Positions 21,301 to 35,376 are shown, numbered from the stretch's first letter. The stretch is DNA of 64,000 nt from Opisthocomus hoazin (GCF_030867145.1 NC_134439.1:6175379-6239378), one strand, 5' to 3'. A program made the numbers and translations. Notes: generated from the letters alone by a model not told the origin.

Positions 21301-24300
21301 CTGGCTGTCCCAGCCGTTGGGTGCTCCTGGTGTGCAGAGAAACACGGTGCTGCTGCAAAATGAGGCAGCAGCAGAGGGTGGGCGTGGGGGGGACGAAGCC
21401 GAAATGACGGGTGCCCCTCGTTTGTAAGCAAGAGGAGCAGCCGTGGGTGCTGCACGATGGGAGAAACACTCCCGAAGAGCCAGCAGCTCGGAGACGAGGT
21501 TGGCAGCAGGGTTGGCACCGACTCCCCCACTCCGCCCGCGCAGTTGTCCCGCGGCTCTTTCCAATCGCGTGTCACTGCTGGGAGAGAGACGGGGAGGTGC
21601 TGGCCGGGGACCCTCCCCACCTCCCCTCCACCTCCCCCAAAGCCAGCCCGAAGCCACCTCAACGCCTGGGACACTCTGCCACCGTAACCGCGCCGGGTGG
21701 CCGGCGTCCCCGTCTCGGGGCATGGCTGGGGTGGCCACGGGTCAGGGGGGTCCGTGCACGCAGGACCCCCGGAGCGCTGGGCGACACGGCCGCGGGGCTG
21801 CGGCCGCAGCCAGCCCCATGATTGGCGCAGCAGGGGACGAATGCCGCAGCTGAGACGGGGCCCAGGCTACCTGAAGGACCCCGCGTGTCCTCAGGTTTCA
21901 CTCATGACCATCTGACAGCAGCAGCAGCTGCTCTGCCAACAGCCACTCGCGGAGCCAAAGCCTCCAGGAGTCGAAGGAGAGGGAAATTCTGGCTCTGAAA
22001 GGTCTCTCCTTGGGATTTCGCTCTCTCCACCCAACAGTAAGTACCGGGTTCAGCCCTGGGCTGATGCCAGGCCACTGGGCAGGGTCTACGGGGTCTTGGA
22101 TGTCACCGTGTTTGTCATTCTTACGGTGCCCGCAGCGGTGCAAGCAACAACAGGGGCTTCGCTGTCCGAGTGCCAGAGGTGGATGGGGTCAGGACAGCCC
22201 CCGCGGTCACTGGTGTGGTGCGAAGGGCTGTAGGCACCCGCCGGACCCCCCTGCGTGGAAAACAGCCCGGCACAGGGACAGAAAGTCCCCCCACAAAGGC
22301 AGGGTCAGGGCGCAGGAACGTGGGTGCCAGCAGCCACCGGACCCTCCGTGGCCACGGACCTGCTGCCAGGATGAGAGGGGACGGCGGGGGATGTGACGGG
22401 CAACCGGTTTCTGAGCCACCTTCCCACCCAGAGGAAGGGAGCTACAGGCAGGGCTTAAAAGTCACAAGTCGCCTTTCTCCTGGCTTCTCCTCCTGGAGAT
22501 CTAAATATAAACCTCAGCTTGGCCAAGCCAAGGTTGCAGGAAAGGTCTGCGGGGTGCTTCGCAGTGTCTCCTTTCGGGAAGGCGCCTGTCCCTGCAGAGC
22601 CCCAGTCCCCCGCAGGGGAGCCGGGAGGGACCCCCATGGGGACCCGAGGAGGAGGTGGGACCCTCTGCTGTGCCGAAACGGCGGTGATGGGTGGGGGACA
22701 CGGAGGTGGGAGGTCGTCATTCCCCCACCCACGCGCTGGAGCTGTGGGGTGCGCACGCACAGCCAGGGGCTTTGGGGTGCCAGGGAGGCAGTGGGACCCT
22801 GATGTGGGGTTCAGGGCTCGGATTCCCCTGCGGGCAGTGGAGAAACAGGCAGTGCCAGGGTGGGATTCGGCTCATTTTTTGGGTGCTGAATCCCCCCACG
22901 CAGCTCTGACTTGGCCGCAGCACCCTGCCTGCGGTGGGTGCACGGGCTGTGCAGAGCTCCCATCACTCGCTGCACATGTGGGGACCACTGTGTACCCCCA
23001 GTGCCATTCGGGGGTCTATCCAGCGACCATCGGCCATCCCTTGCAACAGCGACCGTCCCGCTCGGCCGGGTCCTGCATCGCTGCTCCCTCGCTCCCCGGA
23101 GCCCGTCCTGAGTTGCAGAGTGAAGTCTGCAGAGAAGCCCAAGCATCTCCCCCCCTTCCCACACTGCTGATGGCAAGGATCAGCCTGGGCAAAAAACTGA
23201 ACAGCGAATATCAACGAGGGGCAGCAATTCCATAAACCCTGGGGACAGCGGGACCCCCACGGTCGGTCCCGTGACAGAGGGGAGGGAGATCCTGCACGTG
23301 CGGCTGACGGATCGATGCTGTGAGCGCTGGGGCTGCCTCCTCTAGCGCTTGCTAGGAAAATGCCTGATGGTATAACGGTTCAGGGGGAAAAAGGGCATGT
23401 TTATTGGAAACGGTTAAAGAACACAGAGTCCTGCCTTGTCTTGGCTGTACTAATATTTAAATAGCATTTTCTATTTTCCGGTGTGTGCATAAGGGTGCGG
23501 TGAGCGTCACCCGGGGCAAAAGGCCCCGTGGAGCCGCTCGGGCAGCTCCGTCTTCACTCGGGGCAACTTGCCGGCTATGGCTTTAGGAAAGCGAGCGGCA
23601 GCAGGTAATGACGAGCCATCCGGCATCGTTTCTGTGTTCAGCAGGTTGGGCTAATGAGATCATTTGTATGGAGGGGAGGAAGGGGGAGAACGTGGTGCAT
23701 GCTTTGGGGAGTTACGAGGGCGAAGATCCCAGCTGTAGCTCCGGAGATGCCGGGAAGGGTGCTCAGCCTCTGTGCCCATCTGTCTGTGCAGCTGCCTCCC
23801 TCCTTGGCTATTCATACAGCCCTTGTGAGCATCTCATCTTTGAGTCCTCCTTATCCAGATCCAAGTGGATTTGAATGCGATCCCTCAGGAGCTGGAGGGC
23901 AAGAGCCGAGGTGTGGGGCTCAGTGTCCGGGGCTGGGCACTGGGAGGGCTGTGATGGCTGCCGGTGCCCCGCATTGGTCCTGGCTTGCATTTTGTCTGGT
24001 ATGGGGTATTGGGGTACAGAGCCTGGGAAAATGGGTGTCCTCCAGCCCCGGGATGCTGGAGGGACCACACTATTGCAAATCCCACAGGAACATCAGGTCT
24101 GGGACCTACTCCCAGCGCTGCTCACTGGTGATCCCCATGGGAGCCGGTGGGGCCGTGTCCCTCATAGCATCCCTCGGAGGTGGCTGCATCTCCGCGCCCC
24201 CAGGCCCCCCCCAGTCTGGGGGACCCTGTGGGGGGTAGCAGGTCGTTATGGCCCCGCGCCACCCTCCCTTCCCCCATGCCATCCCCTCACTGCCTTCACA

Positions 24301-25573
24301 GCACCATTCAAATCTTTTCCAAGCCTGACATGAGAGCTGCTGGCAGGGAGGAGCAGGAGCGCTGGATGACACCCGAGTGCAGGCAGTGGGCAGTGGGCAA
24401 GCGCAGGGTCCCCTCTTTAACCTTTCCCCACCTGCTGAACATTCACCGCAGCCAAACCCCCCCAAGAATAAACCCAAGCAGCCATCCGCCCTGGTGTTCC
24501 CTTCCTAGCAAGCCCCTCCCGGGGGTCAGTAGGGACAGCAGGATGGAAAGGAGGTGGGGATGGGGTGATACCCCTGGCTGCATCCTCTGGCTCCGGGCAG
24601 GAGGGGGTTAGCGCGTTGCTGCAGGATGTTGCAACCTCCTATTTCCATCTGTGGCCCAGGAGAGTATCTGAGGACTTCACAGCTTCCAGCCTATGTAGGA
24701 CACCCCCTCCTTCGGGCACATCGAGGTACCCTTGGTAGGGCTGCGGGCAAACAGGCGTTGCAGTGCCAGCAGTCGAATGAATTCCGGTCAATAATGCTCA
24801 GTGAATTGTACAAAACCAGTCTCCACGCAGTTAAGACGCCAGTTGCAGGAGTGGAGGCACCTCTGCTGGGGTTGGATTTTGGAGGGATCAGGAGTTTATG
24901 CCCCAGGGGGAGGCTGGTGCCCCTTTAGCATGTTCAGCATTAAGGATTTGGCTCTCCAAAGGAAGCCAGCGATGACACGGGCTTGGCTGTGTCTTTGCAA
25001 GGAGCTGGGGAGGGGACCAGCACCTTGCTTGACACGCGCAGAGCACCCATCGTGGCTGGGGCCCCGCTGAAGGTGCTGCTGCCATGTGCCGTGAAACACG
25101 GCGTTGTGCTTCACGTCCTCCTCCTCCTCCTCCGTGTCTGTCCCCCAAGCGCTGGCACAGCCCTTGGCTCACGGGCATCCTTGTCCATCGCGAGGCAGGG
25201 GGTGGGTTGGCTGCTGCCAGGAAAGGGGCAGGGAAGGGAAATCATTCAACGTGTGCTTAAAATCAAGCACGTGCTTTTGCATTTGGCCCACGCAACCGTA
25301 CCAACATCACTGCTGCTGTGAGTGACACGCAGTGAGGGACCCTGGCTGGTCTGGACCAACCTGGGGGACCATGATGGCACCTGGAGAGCATGAGCTTGCT
25401 GCAGCATCTCAGTCCCCTTGGTCTGGCTGGGGAAAGGCATCCACCAGCGCTGGGCTTGCTCCGGCACTGTTTTCCAAGGGCTTTCAACAGACCATCCCGT
25501 TTGCTCGGCATCGGGGAAATTGCAGGCAGCGTAGCTTCACCGGCTCCCTGGGATGACGGGTGCTGCTTGGTCA
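18310..25573. other. Long intergenic stretch, no gene recognised
   Basis: 7.3 kb of GC-rich sequence. I looked on both strands for conserved domains and coherent exons, including the human 17q23 neighbours GH1 and CD79B, and recognised none. Open frames of 100-240 codons are rich in Pro, Arg, Gly and Ser, as random GC-rich frames are. A 'ctaatatttaaatag' motif near 23450 in an AT-rich patch resembles a MEF2-type site, but the evidence is weak. Confidence 0.5.
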
Positions 25574-25767
25574 GGCATTGGACCAGGCTGCCCAGGGCAG
25601 TGGTGGAGTCCCCATCCCTGGAGGGGTTCAAAAAACGTGTGCATGCGGCACTTCGGGACATGGTTTAGCAGGAATGGTGGTGTTGGGTTGACGGTTGGAC
25701 TTGGTGACCTTAGAGGTCTTTTCCAGCCTTAACAATTCTGTGATTCTGTGATTCTCTGATTCTCTGA
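25574..25767 (+). mobile_element. CR1 LINE, short 3' fragment (sense)
   Basis: About 195 bp. It begins in the 'ggctgcccagggcagtggtggag' block and ends in several 'attctgtg/attctctg' octamers, the CR1 3' terminus. Subfamily as at 1741. Confidence 0.92.
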
Positions 25768-28700
25768 AGCATCCCGCATTCCTGCCAGTGCAGTTGACTT
25801 GGGCCGCGCTTCAGAAAAGGAACAAAATACACCCGGAGGAGGGTAAAAAACCACAGTGGTGGCAGGAGCCAGCACGGGGGGACAGGTTGCTAATGGGAGC
25901 CAGTGGTGCTCACCGGGCTTGGCTGGGAAGAGGCTGGTGTTTGAGCCACACAGCCCACAGGATTTCCCAGCCTAAGGCTTAAGAAATTCAGAAATTAAAA
26001 AGGATCATGATGGAAAACGAAGAATTAATTTTTTCCTCACTATCTAATTCTTCACAGCCCACTGCTATTTGAAAATAGAGTGGGAAAAGGATTGGGGTGA
26101 TTCCATTTTTTTACTACTGTTACTTTCTTTTCATGAAAACATAGCACCAGCTGCCTTTAAAAAAGGGCAGCCCGAAAACACAGCGAGTTTATGGTGTGCT
26201 CAGAAACATCGCGGTGGTGGAGATCCAGCGTCCCACGGCAGCGTCGTAAGAGGCGTTTGTTTGCAGAGGAAAATTCTGGAGGCTTCGCACGCCTTTCCAG
26301 ACAGTCTTCGCAATGTACTTACAGCGAAGCATTCAGGGACGGCAACGTATCCAGGGACAGAAAACCTCAGGCTCTTACATAGCACATTATCATGTTACAG
26401 AAAGGGACATCAACTTGTTTATAAAATGGCTAATTTTGTCGGGCACAACTGAATGGTGTTTGTCCCAGTTACTGCTAGAAAGTCGTAGAATCTTGAAAAT
26501 GCTAATGCGGCTCCAGGCCCTGCTCGGCACGCCGTTAAATCACCCCTGTGCACGTGTCAAAGCAAACCTCTCCACCCCCTGTGCTATTTGTGGGCAGAAC
26601 AAAAAAAAAACATTTCACATTAGATTTTTTTCCATTTCCTCACTTTTTTGTCAAAGCCTGGGGAAAATACGGTAGGAAATAAACACCCCATAAGACTTTT
26701 TCAAGCCGTGACATCCCTAGGACCATGCTGGAAGGGTTTTTTTTCTGCAGCCATCGGACTTTACAACAAAGCACCGTGTCACACCATGCCCTCAAGCATC
26801 ACCAAAAAAAAGATAAAGCACAAATATCCTGCAGCTCAAACAAAACCCACAGCAGCGGATGGCAATGCTGCCGCAGCACAGGGCTGACATCATCTCCTAC
26901 ATCGCAGCCTGCACCCAGTGGGGTTCGGAGCTGTTTGGGGTCCCTCTGCCAGGCTGGGTGCAGTGGCAGGATTTGGCCCTGCTCCTTCTCCTTTCCCCCG
27001 TGGTCCCACCATTGGGGGTGCACAGAGGTGGGAAATGCAGAGGGGATGAGGAGTCTGGTGCTGAATCATCCCCATGAATCTCCCTGTCCTCCGTGGACAC
27101 ATAAATGTTGTCCTGGCCTCACCAAGTCTCTGTGCCCTTGGGCTGGGTTTGAATGAAGTACGCATTCTCCTGGCTGGAGGTCTCCTCGCCCATGTGGGTT
27201 TGATTTTTTAAAACCTATTTAACACATGCAGGGGCAGAGAGGGACCTGTTATGGGGGGCTTCACAGGGCCGCGCAGCAGGGTTGGGAGAGCGAGACCCAC
27301 GGTGTGGCCCCGGGGGTCCTCCTGGGCGAGCGAGACGGCTGCCACGGGGATCGGCAGCGTGGAGGGCAGATGGTGCCTGCAGCAGCCCTTGGGATGTGTG
27401 TGGCCCAGAACCCGTCACCGAGCCATGACTCAGCCCCAAAGCCTTCGGTCCCAGCTGGTCCCCGTTGCACCATCCTGCCCCGCCCCGGGGTCCTCGTGGG
27501 GATGAGTAAGCGAGGGATGGAGAGGGCAGGGTTGTCCTGTGTGCAGTCAGCTTCTAGGTGCTGCTTGTGCTGGAAGTGGTGTGTCCCAGGAGGATTTGGG
27601 GTGCAGGTAGCAAGGAGGGGCTGCTGCAGGACTGTGCTTTCCGTGTGCTGTGATGGGTTTGGGTTGTGTGTGCAACAGGGTCTGGTTTCCAGAGCTGTTG
27701 AGCTGCTGGGTGCTGGCTTGTCTCCCCCGGCATCAACTTCTCGTAGCTACAAGTGTGTGTGTGAGCCAGCTCTGGGCTCCCTGGCACCGGCTGTCCCCAG
27801 GCTGGCTGCTCGCTGGCTTTGGTGCACGAGCTCCTTGTTTCCACGCTAATCCCCGCTGCAGGGAGTCCGCTGCCGTGCTGTGCACTGCGAGCACTTGGCT
27901 GAGCATCGCCTGGCTCTGCTTGGTCCTTGGTGAGTGAAGCTGATTTACACCCGCTGATGACCATTCCAGTTGTTTTCTGTCTTGGACTCGTGTCCATATC
28001 TGTCTCCTCTGGGGTCTTTCCAGAGTGTCTCCTGCTAAGAGGGTGAATCTCGAGGGGGAGGTTTACAGCTGGGCAAGGGCAGCCCCTCAAGATGTGTTCG
28101 ATGGTCCTGCTGCAGCACTGCAGGTGCTCAGGGGGTCCCACTGCTGTCTCCTCCTGGGTATCCGCAGAGCGGAGGTCTCCAGGAGCAGCGCGTCTTCACT
28201 TGAGACACCCGCAGTCATTCCTGCCCTTGTTAACCCAGCCCTGAGCATGGGGGGGGAGGGGTGAGGAGCAAACGCATCTCTGGGCTTACCAGGCTGGGGG
28301 ACTCAGCTCTGCAGATGCTCTCCCAGAGCAATGCCCTGGGAGGGGAGGAGCAGAGCCCTGGAGCCTGGGCGCTGGGCTGAGCCCAGCACCTGCATGGGGC
28401 AGCAGCATGGGGGGAAGCCCCCAGCCCACACTGTGTCCCCCACAGCCACGCGTCTGCACACAGCAGCCAAGAAAGTCCTTCGCCCTCTTCCTCAGGAGGT
28501 TATTTTCTGTGCAGGGATGAAGGGCCAAATCTGGACAAGGTGGCTTTCCGAGCAGTCTCAGACAGGACCCTGTCACCCTCCCGTCTGTCCTCATTATACA
28601 GAACCTATTACGCAGCATCTCTGGTAGCTTCCAAACCACTCCTGTTATTTTGGAGGCTGATTCATTGGTGTGGCCTCAGAGTAGCAAAAATATCAGAGGA

Positions 28701-31250
28701 AACTAAATTGCTATCAAAGTGAAGGCCACGTGCTCCTGAGCGGTGAGCTGCTCCCAGTTGCCTGCTGGTAATTGCTGATGCTGAACTGGGAGTAAGATGC
28801 TCATCCATGGCGTGTCAAGGTGTTGGATGTGGGCAGCATGTCCAAAAGCAACAGCTCAAGGTTGTCATGGTAAAAAAGACTTATCCAGCTTAGCTGGGAG
28901 TCCAAAATTTAAGGCAACACTAAATAGCAGATCAGAGCTTTGTAGAGACATTTGAAGTGACAGATTTCTTAGCAGAAAAGCCGATGGGGCAGGAGTCTGC
29001 CTTTAATAAGGGACTCTGAGGGGACCCAGGTCCTGGGGAGAGCTGGGGCTGGGGACCGCGGGGGTGAGTTGTGCCCGGGGCAGCAGCTGTTGCTGAACCC
29101 GAACTGCTTTCACCTATCGGAGACGCAAAGAGTTTGATCTCGGTTATTTATAGCAGCCGCTATAAATGTGCCAGGATGTGCCAGGCCAGGAGCAGAGGGG
29201 CTGTTCACCCCGACCCGGGGGCTGGTCCCAGGGCAAGCTGCCCACTCGGGGCGGTGGGACCTGGCTCTCTACCCACGCTGTGTCTCCCACACGCACTGGT
29301 GTGGGAACTGGGTTCACTGGGGGAGAGAGGAGTGCTGAGCCGAGCCCCTCGCAGAGCCTGCTTTTGGCTCTTGGCTCCCTCTTTTTTGGGAAGCAGCAAT
29401 CAAGCAGAGATGCTGATGGCTCCAGGCAGGAGCTGGACATAGGCTTAAACCCTGCTCCTGCTCCCTGGGGTCATCCCAGTAGCTCTGGGCGGCCACGAAG
29501 GGGTCTGAGCAGGACCAGATGCTGCAGAAGACCCCAAAAAGCCGCAAAGCATTTCCATGCCCGGAGCAGCACCCCTTTTGAGGACCACCTGCGTAGCCTT
29601 GGGCACTGCTGCCGGCCCTCGGCATCAAGCCCGGAGGCTGCAAGCCCCATACCTGGTGCTACCAGGGGCTGCTCCACCAGCAGCCGGCACAGCCGGCTTC
29701 AGCCCAGCGAGCGGAAGAGGAGACGCGGGCCGAAAGCAAAGTGGGTGCCGCTCGCTCCTGTTCCCCTCCTGCGCTCGCTCCTGCCGGGGTAGGAATGAGC
29801 AGAGTCATGGGGCTGCAGAAACCTGACTCCTGCGGTGATCGCTGGTGGCAGCTGGAGGCACAGCCACCTCGGCCGGGACCGCAGGCTGGGCGCAGCGAGG
29901 GGGACGGGGCATTGCTGGGCGTTTGGAGGGGCAGCACCCAGCGGGAGGTTCCAGGGAAGGTACGGACCACGCAGCACCCTGTGCACCGAAACCTGGGAGA
30001 GCAGCGTGCTGCTGAAGGGGCTGGAGCCCTGCGCAGTGCTGGCATGGCCCGTAACGCAGGATTGCCCGAACAGCTCTGCAAAACCCTGTTTCCAGGGAAA
30101 CTGAGGCTGCCTAGACCACCAAGCTCCTGTCAGTCCTTGGAGCTCCCAGGAGATGGGGTGGGGTGGTCCCCGCCATGGGTGCAGTGGGTCCTGCTTCAGC
30201 ATCCATCAGTGCATCCCTGGTGGCACATGGGGTGATAGAGTCAGACACAACCTCGTGTTTTTGGCTTGAGGTTTGCGGCCACCGGTATCAAGGGAATGCA
30301 AAGGGTGGGTTTCCAGAGCTGCTCAAGTAGAGCATGAAATGGGTTTGAATCCAGAATAACTCTGGGTGAGAAGAAGCAATCGGGGTGCCCCACTGACCCG
30401 CTGCCATGGGCACCGTCCCCTCCCAGAGACCTGTGGTGGCAAGAATTCCCTTTTTGCTTGTTTTGAGATCCCACCTTTGGGGTCCAGCGGGTCTGGCATG
30501 GGATGGGGCCGTGTCCCTCTGGGATCACTGCTCCAGGTTCCCCATTTTGCAGTGGTTCAAGCCCCTGAGCTGGGCTGTGGGCAGTGCCAGACTCCGCAGT
30601 GATGTGACTCAGTTTATCCTGTTAGATAATCCTGTTCAGCAAGGAAAAAACCCTCCTTCTTCTAAAATGGGTTTAAATACAAAAATTGGTGCTCTTGCCA
30701 CCTGATTTTTTAAAGGTTGCTCTGTTCCAAAAGGCAGCAAGTTGCTCCCATCCCTCTACCAGCTGCAGTTTGAATGTGCATCAAAGCCCTGGTGCTGGAG
30801 CTGTGCAGGGGCCGTTTGGGCACTGCAGTGAAGGTGGTCTCTGCCCGAGAGATGCTGCAGCCAGGGGCTGGTCCCTGCTTCATCGCTGGGGCTGAATGCG
30901 ATGGGGAGTGAGCAGTAATACCCCCAGACCACTGTGCTGCTGTGGGGATTGCCTGCTCTTGGCGGAAGAAAATCCACTTTGCACACCGAGATTCAATTCA
31001 GCAGCGATAACGAGGGAGCGTGGGGGTTTCTAAAACACAGTTATCCTGCGCTGCTCAGAATCAGTGCCTCCCTTTGCCGTTGCTTTTATCCCTTGGTTTT
31101 GTAGTCACCATAGGAACGTGTCGATACCATTACGCACCCAGAGTCTCTCTTCCCGTCGGGGATATAAATGTCCACTTCTCCTCAGTTACAGAAGGCTGAA
31201 GGTTTCCAGCTCTCAGCACGTCAGGGCTGGGGCTGTGAGGAGTATTGATC
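25768..31250. other. Intergenic stretch, no gene recognised
   Basis: 5.5 kb. The part from about 25980 to 26850 is notably AT-richer than its surroundings. No domain, no RNA gene and no repeat family is recognised apart from the possible promoter motifs near 29.1 kb. Confidence 0.5.
29084..29167 (+). promoter_or_regulatory. Possible muscle-type promoter/enhancer cluster
   Basis: Within 84 bp: an E-box CAGCTG (29084-29089), a perfect MEF2 consensus TTATTTATAG (29144-29153, YTAWWWWTAR) and TATAAAT (29161-29167). E-box plus MEF2 is the usual pairing in skeletal-muscle promoters. The cluster is 3.75 kb upstream of the SCN4A start codon, so it could drive SCN4A through a distant non-coding first exon. 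No clear donor was found, and another TATAAAT at 31163-31169 competes. Inference only. Confidence 0.25.
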
Positions 31251-31812
31251 ACAGAATCACAGAATGGCAGGGGTTGGAAGTGACCTCCGGGGATCACCCA
31301 GCCCAACCCCCTGCCCAAGCAGGGTCACCCACAGCAGGCTGCACAGCACCACGTCCAGGCGGGGCTGGAATATCTCCAGAGAAGGAGACTCCACAACCTC
31401 CCTGGGCAGCCTGGGCCAGGGCTCTGTCACCCTCAGAGGGAAGAAGTTCTTCCTCATGCTCAGCTGGAGCTTCCTCTGCTTCAGTTTGTGCCCGTTGCCC
31501 CTTGTCCTGTCGCTGGGCACCAGTGGAAAGAGTCTCGCCCCGTCCTCCTGACCCCCACCCTGCAGATATTTAGAGGCATTTCTAAGGTCCCCTCTCAGCC
31601 TTCTCTTCTCCAGGCTGAACAAGCCCAGCTCCCTCAGCCTCTCCTTATAGGGGAGATGCTCCAGTCCACTCATCATCCTCGTAGCCCTCCGCTGGACTCT
31701 CTCCAGTAGCTCCTCATCTTTGTTGAAGTGGGGAGCCCAGCACTGGACACAGCACTGCAGATGGGGCCTCACTGGGGCAGAGTAGAGGGGAAGGAAAACC
31801 TCCCTCGACAAA
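31251..31812 (-). mobile_element. CR1 LINE, longer 3' fragment (antisense)
   Basis: Starts on the + strand with 'acagaatcacagaatggc', the reverse complement of the CR1 octamer tail. On the minus strand it includes a 'ggagaagagaaggctgagagg' style block and the end of the reverse-transcriptase region. It is the same subfamily as the 2716 copy but inverted. Confidence 0.93.
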
Positions 31813-32881
31813 TCATCCTAAAGCTTTCTCAGGGGCAGGTGCTTGGCAACATCACCTAAAGTTTTGGTGCATGGAGGAGTCGCCACTTGCCAGTGGGATT
31901 CTCATTTTGGGGAGGGTGAGGGACAGAGGTGCATCTATCCCAGTACCCCTGTGAAGCAGGATGGAGTATTACGGTAGATTGGGCTCACCTTTGACACAAG
32001 CTGGTGTTTATGGGTTGAACAGATATTGAGGTGAAGCCGAGGCAAGGTGACTCCAAGCAAGAACCTTTCTGGTGTCTAGGAAGCCTTTGCCAGGTGTTTT
32101 GGCCCCGCTCAGGGCACGGCAGCCTGTTCCTCTGGGTTCAACCACCCGTTTCTTCCCCACTTCACACTCTCCAACCCTTTTCATTGTTCTGCTGCTCCAT
32201 GGAGCCATCCTTAAGCCTCCCAAACGGTCCATCCTATTCCTGTCTGGGGAGTCCTCCTGATCATAGCATTAGAAAGTGCCATTGTTGCCTTGCTTTCCGG
32301 CTCCGGGTAAGACTTTAACCCCTTCCTCTCGGGAGAAGAGCTAGCAGGCAATGCAGGTTACTCATGTTTCATACGGATGGTTGCTGTGAAATGGCTACCA
32401 ACCCTGCAGCACCGAGCTCCACTGGCTGAGGAACCTCTTGCTTTGAGCACTGCAAGTTGCTTGCACGAGGTGCAGGAGGAAAGCTGCCAATGCCTCGCAG
32501 CGTATTGCGAAGGCGAGACATCTGGAGAGGTGCCATTGATACCGAAGGTGTTTCGTTGAACAACCCTGTCCAGGGTGTGAAACGGCATGTCTACCAACAG
32601 CCGGCTGGTGCCAGGGACACCAACTGCTCAGCTCATATGGTGCTCAAGCCGATGGTGCTTTTTGATCAGAGGCTGAATGGGGGTCTGGGAGGAGAAGGAG
32701 CACACGATATGCTCCATCTGCAAGTGATCCCTGCATAATCTTTCTTGCAAGTTCAATATTTCTGCAATGAACTCGTTTGCAAAAACTCACCGAGATACTT
32801 CCGTCATCTTGCTTCAAGGGCTGAGGAAAAATGCCCCAAAACGGCACCAGCCAGCATTCCTTCCTCAGCCTCCCTTTTCCC

Positions 32882-32883
32882 AG
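32882..32883 (+). other. Probable acceptor of the SCN4A start-codon exon (5' UTR intron)
   Basis: A pyrimidine tract 'cctcccttttcccag' ends here, 38 bases before the start codon. This suggests that the coding exon 1 is spliced to a non-coding exon further upstream. It is equally possible that transcription starts nearby. Confidence 0.4.
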
Positions 32884-32913
32884 CAGGCTGGGCGAAGGCG
32901 TCCCGGCAGCAGA

Positions 32914-33032
32914 ATGAGAGGATGGCCGGCCTGCCGCACATCCCGGGCCCCGAGAACCTCCGCCCCTTCACCCCCGCCTCGCTGGCTGCCATCGAGCAGC
33001 GCATCGCCGAGGCAGAGGCACTCAAGGTAAAG
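32914..33032 (+). promoter_or_regulatory. Overlapping upstream ATG frame at the SCN4A start
   Basis: An out-of-frame ATG (32914-32916) lies 8 bases before the SCN4A ATG, with A at -3 but A at +4. Its frame runs 38 codons into SCN4A exon 1 and ends at a TAA reached just after AGG. The real start has the stronger context (gaggATGG). It could lower translation by leaky scanning. Confidence 0.35.
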
Positions 33033-33185
33033 AAGCAGCAAGTGGAGCTGCCTGAGGAAGAGGAGATCAAGCCCAGCAGCGACCTGGAAGCCGGCAAGAA
33101 CCTGCCCCTTATATATGGTGACCCACCACCAGAGCTCATCGGGACCCCCCTGGAGGACCTGGACCCTTTCTACAAGGATAAGAAG
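32922..33185 (+). CDS. SCN4A: SCN4A exon 1: N-terminal domain
   Basis: Residues 1-88. Begins [20 protein letters not shown] and contains [19 protein letters not shown] and [10 protein letters not shown], diagnostic for Nav1.4. This cytoplasmic N-terminus packs under DI. Start chosen because it matches the family N-terminus and has a strong Kozak context. GTGAGG donor, phase 0. Confidence 0.96.
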
Positions 33186-33502
33186 GTGAGGCACAGAGTT
33201 TAGCCCATAGGTAGACTGGACATTAGATGTAAGTCCCAAGAAAAAGAACAAAGCATGGACCTCCTCTTCTTTTCACCATGCCCTAGGGTCTCATCTGAGC
33301 CCATCTTGGTGATCCACAGCCCCAGACTGCTGTGGTTGTTTCTGCTCTAAAGCAGAGCACCAGTTTCTTGGCAAAGACACAAACCTTCAGAGATCCAAAG
33401 CACTCATAGATTCTCACCTCTAGTGGCGGCACTTGATCTGTAGGTGTTTGGGGGGGGGATGCAGAAGGGCTAACCTGTTTCCCTCCTCTCTTTTCTCCAC
33501 AG

Positions 33503-33621
33503 ACATTCATAGTCCTCAACAAAGGGAAGTCCATCTTCCGCTTCTCGGCGACCCCTGCCCTCTACCTGCTGGGGCCCTTTCACCCCATCCGCAGAGGAGC
33601 CATCAAAGTGCTTATCCATTC
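33503..33621 (+). CDS. SCN4A: SCN4A exon 2: pre-S1 segment
   Basis: Residues 89-127 plus two bases. [20 protein letters not shown] and [11 protein letters not shown] are Nav-wide signatures. 119 nt, the conserved size. It ends exactly before ATATCCTT, the U12-type intron donor. Confidence 0.97.
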
Positions 33622-34696
<1,075 letters not shown>

Positions 34697-35376
34697 TAAG
34701 TCTCTGCTTCTCACAACCTCCCCCAGCCGTGGGGACCATCCCAGGAGGGACGGGACCAAGGCTGAGAGAGGAGTGTTGGGATATAGACACCCTTCAGAGG
34801 AGGAGAGGTGTCATGAGGAGATGCTGGTGGCTCTCTTGATCTCAGAAGGGATGCCCACACTATGCATTAAGTGTTGCAAAGAGGAGGAGCGTTTCAGAGC
34901 TGCCCAAAATCTGGTGGGGTCCCTGTGACAGGAGACCACTGCAGAGCAGGTTGGGTCAGGTCAGGTCAGGTCAGCAGTGATAGTCTGAAGAGGCTGAGCA
35001 GATCCACCAGTCCAGGGAGCGTGGACAACCAGCCCCAGGTGAGAAGGGGAAAATCCAGCATTTTCTGCTGTGATTCTGCACAGTCAGGTCTCAGCAGGGT
35101 TTTCCAGAGAGCATGGTGGTGCTGGGACATCAGCAGGAATCAGAGGTGTTGCAGAATAGTCACCAAAGGAATTGGTACCTCAAGATGTTCCAACTTGCCT
35201 TACAAGGTGACATGAAAACCTCCCCCAGTGCCGAAGCACCCCAGGAACCCAGCAGCCCTTAACCATGAGGCCCCAAACTCAGCTCCCCAAGATGGTCCCA
35301 CTAGTGGACAAAACCTCATCCTGAGCTGGCCCTTGGACCCAGGTGAGCATCCCCTGAGTCACCGTTCCCATTTCAG

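Noticed and set aside
18310-32880. GH1 or CD79B expected from human 17q23 synteny
   Set aside because: I searched both strands of the gap by eye for growth-hormone and immunoglobulin-type CD79B sequence and saw none. They may lie outside the window.
34953-34975. Four GGTCA units resembling nuclear-receptor half-sites
   Set aside because: The five-base period does not match any usual direct-repeat spacing and lies in intron 3 of SCN4A. It looks like a short tandem repeat.
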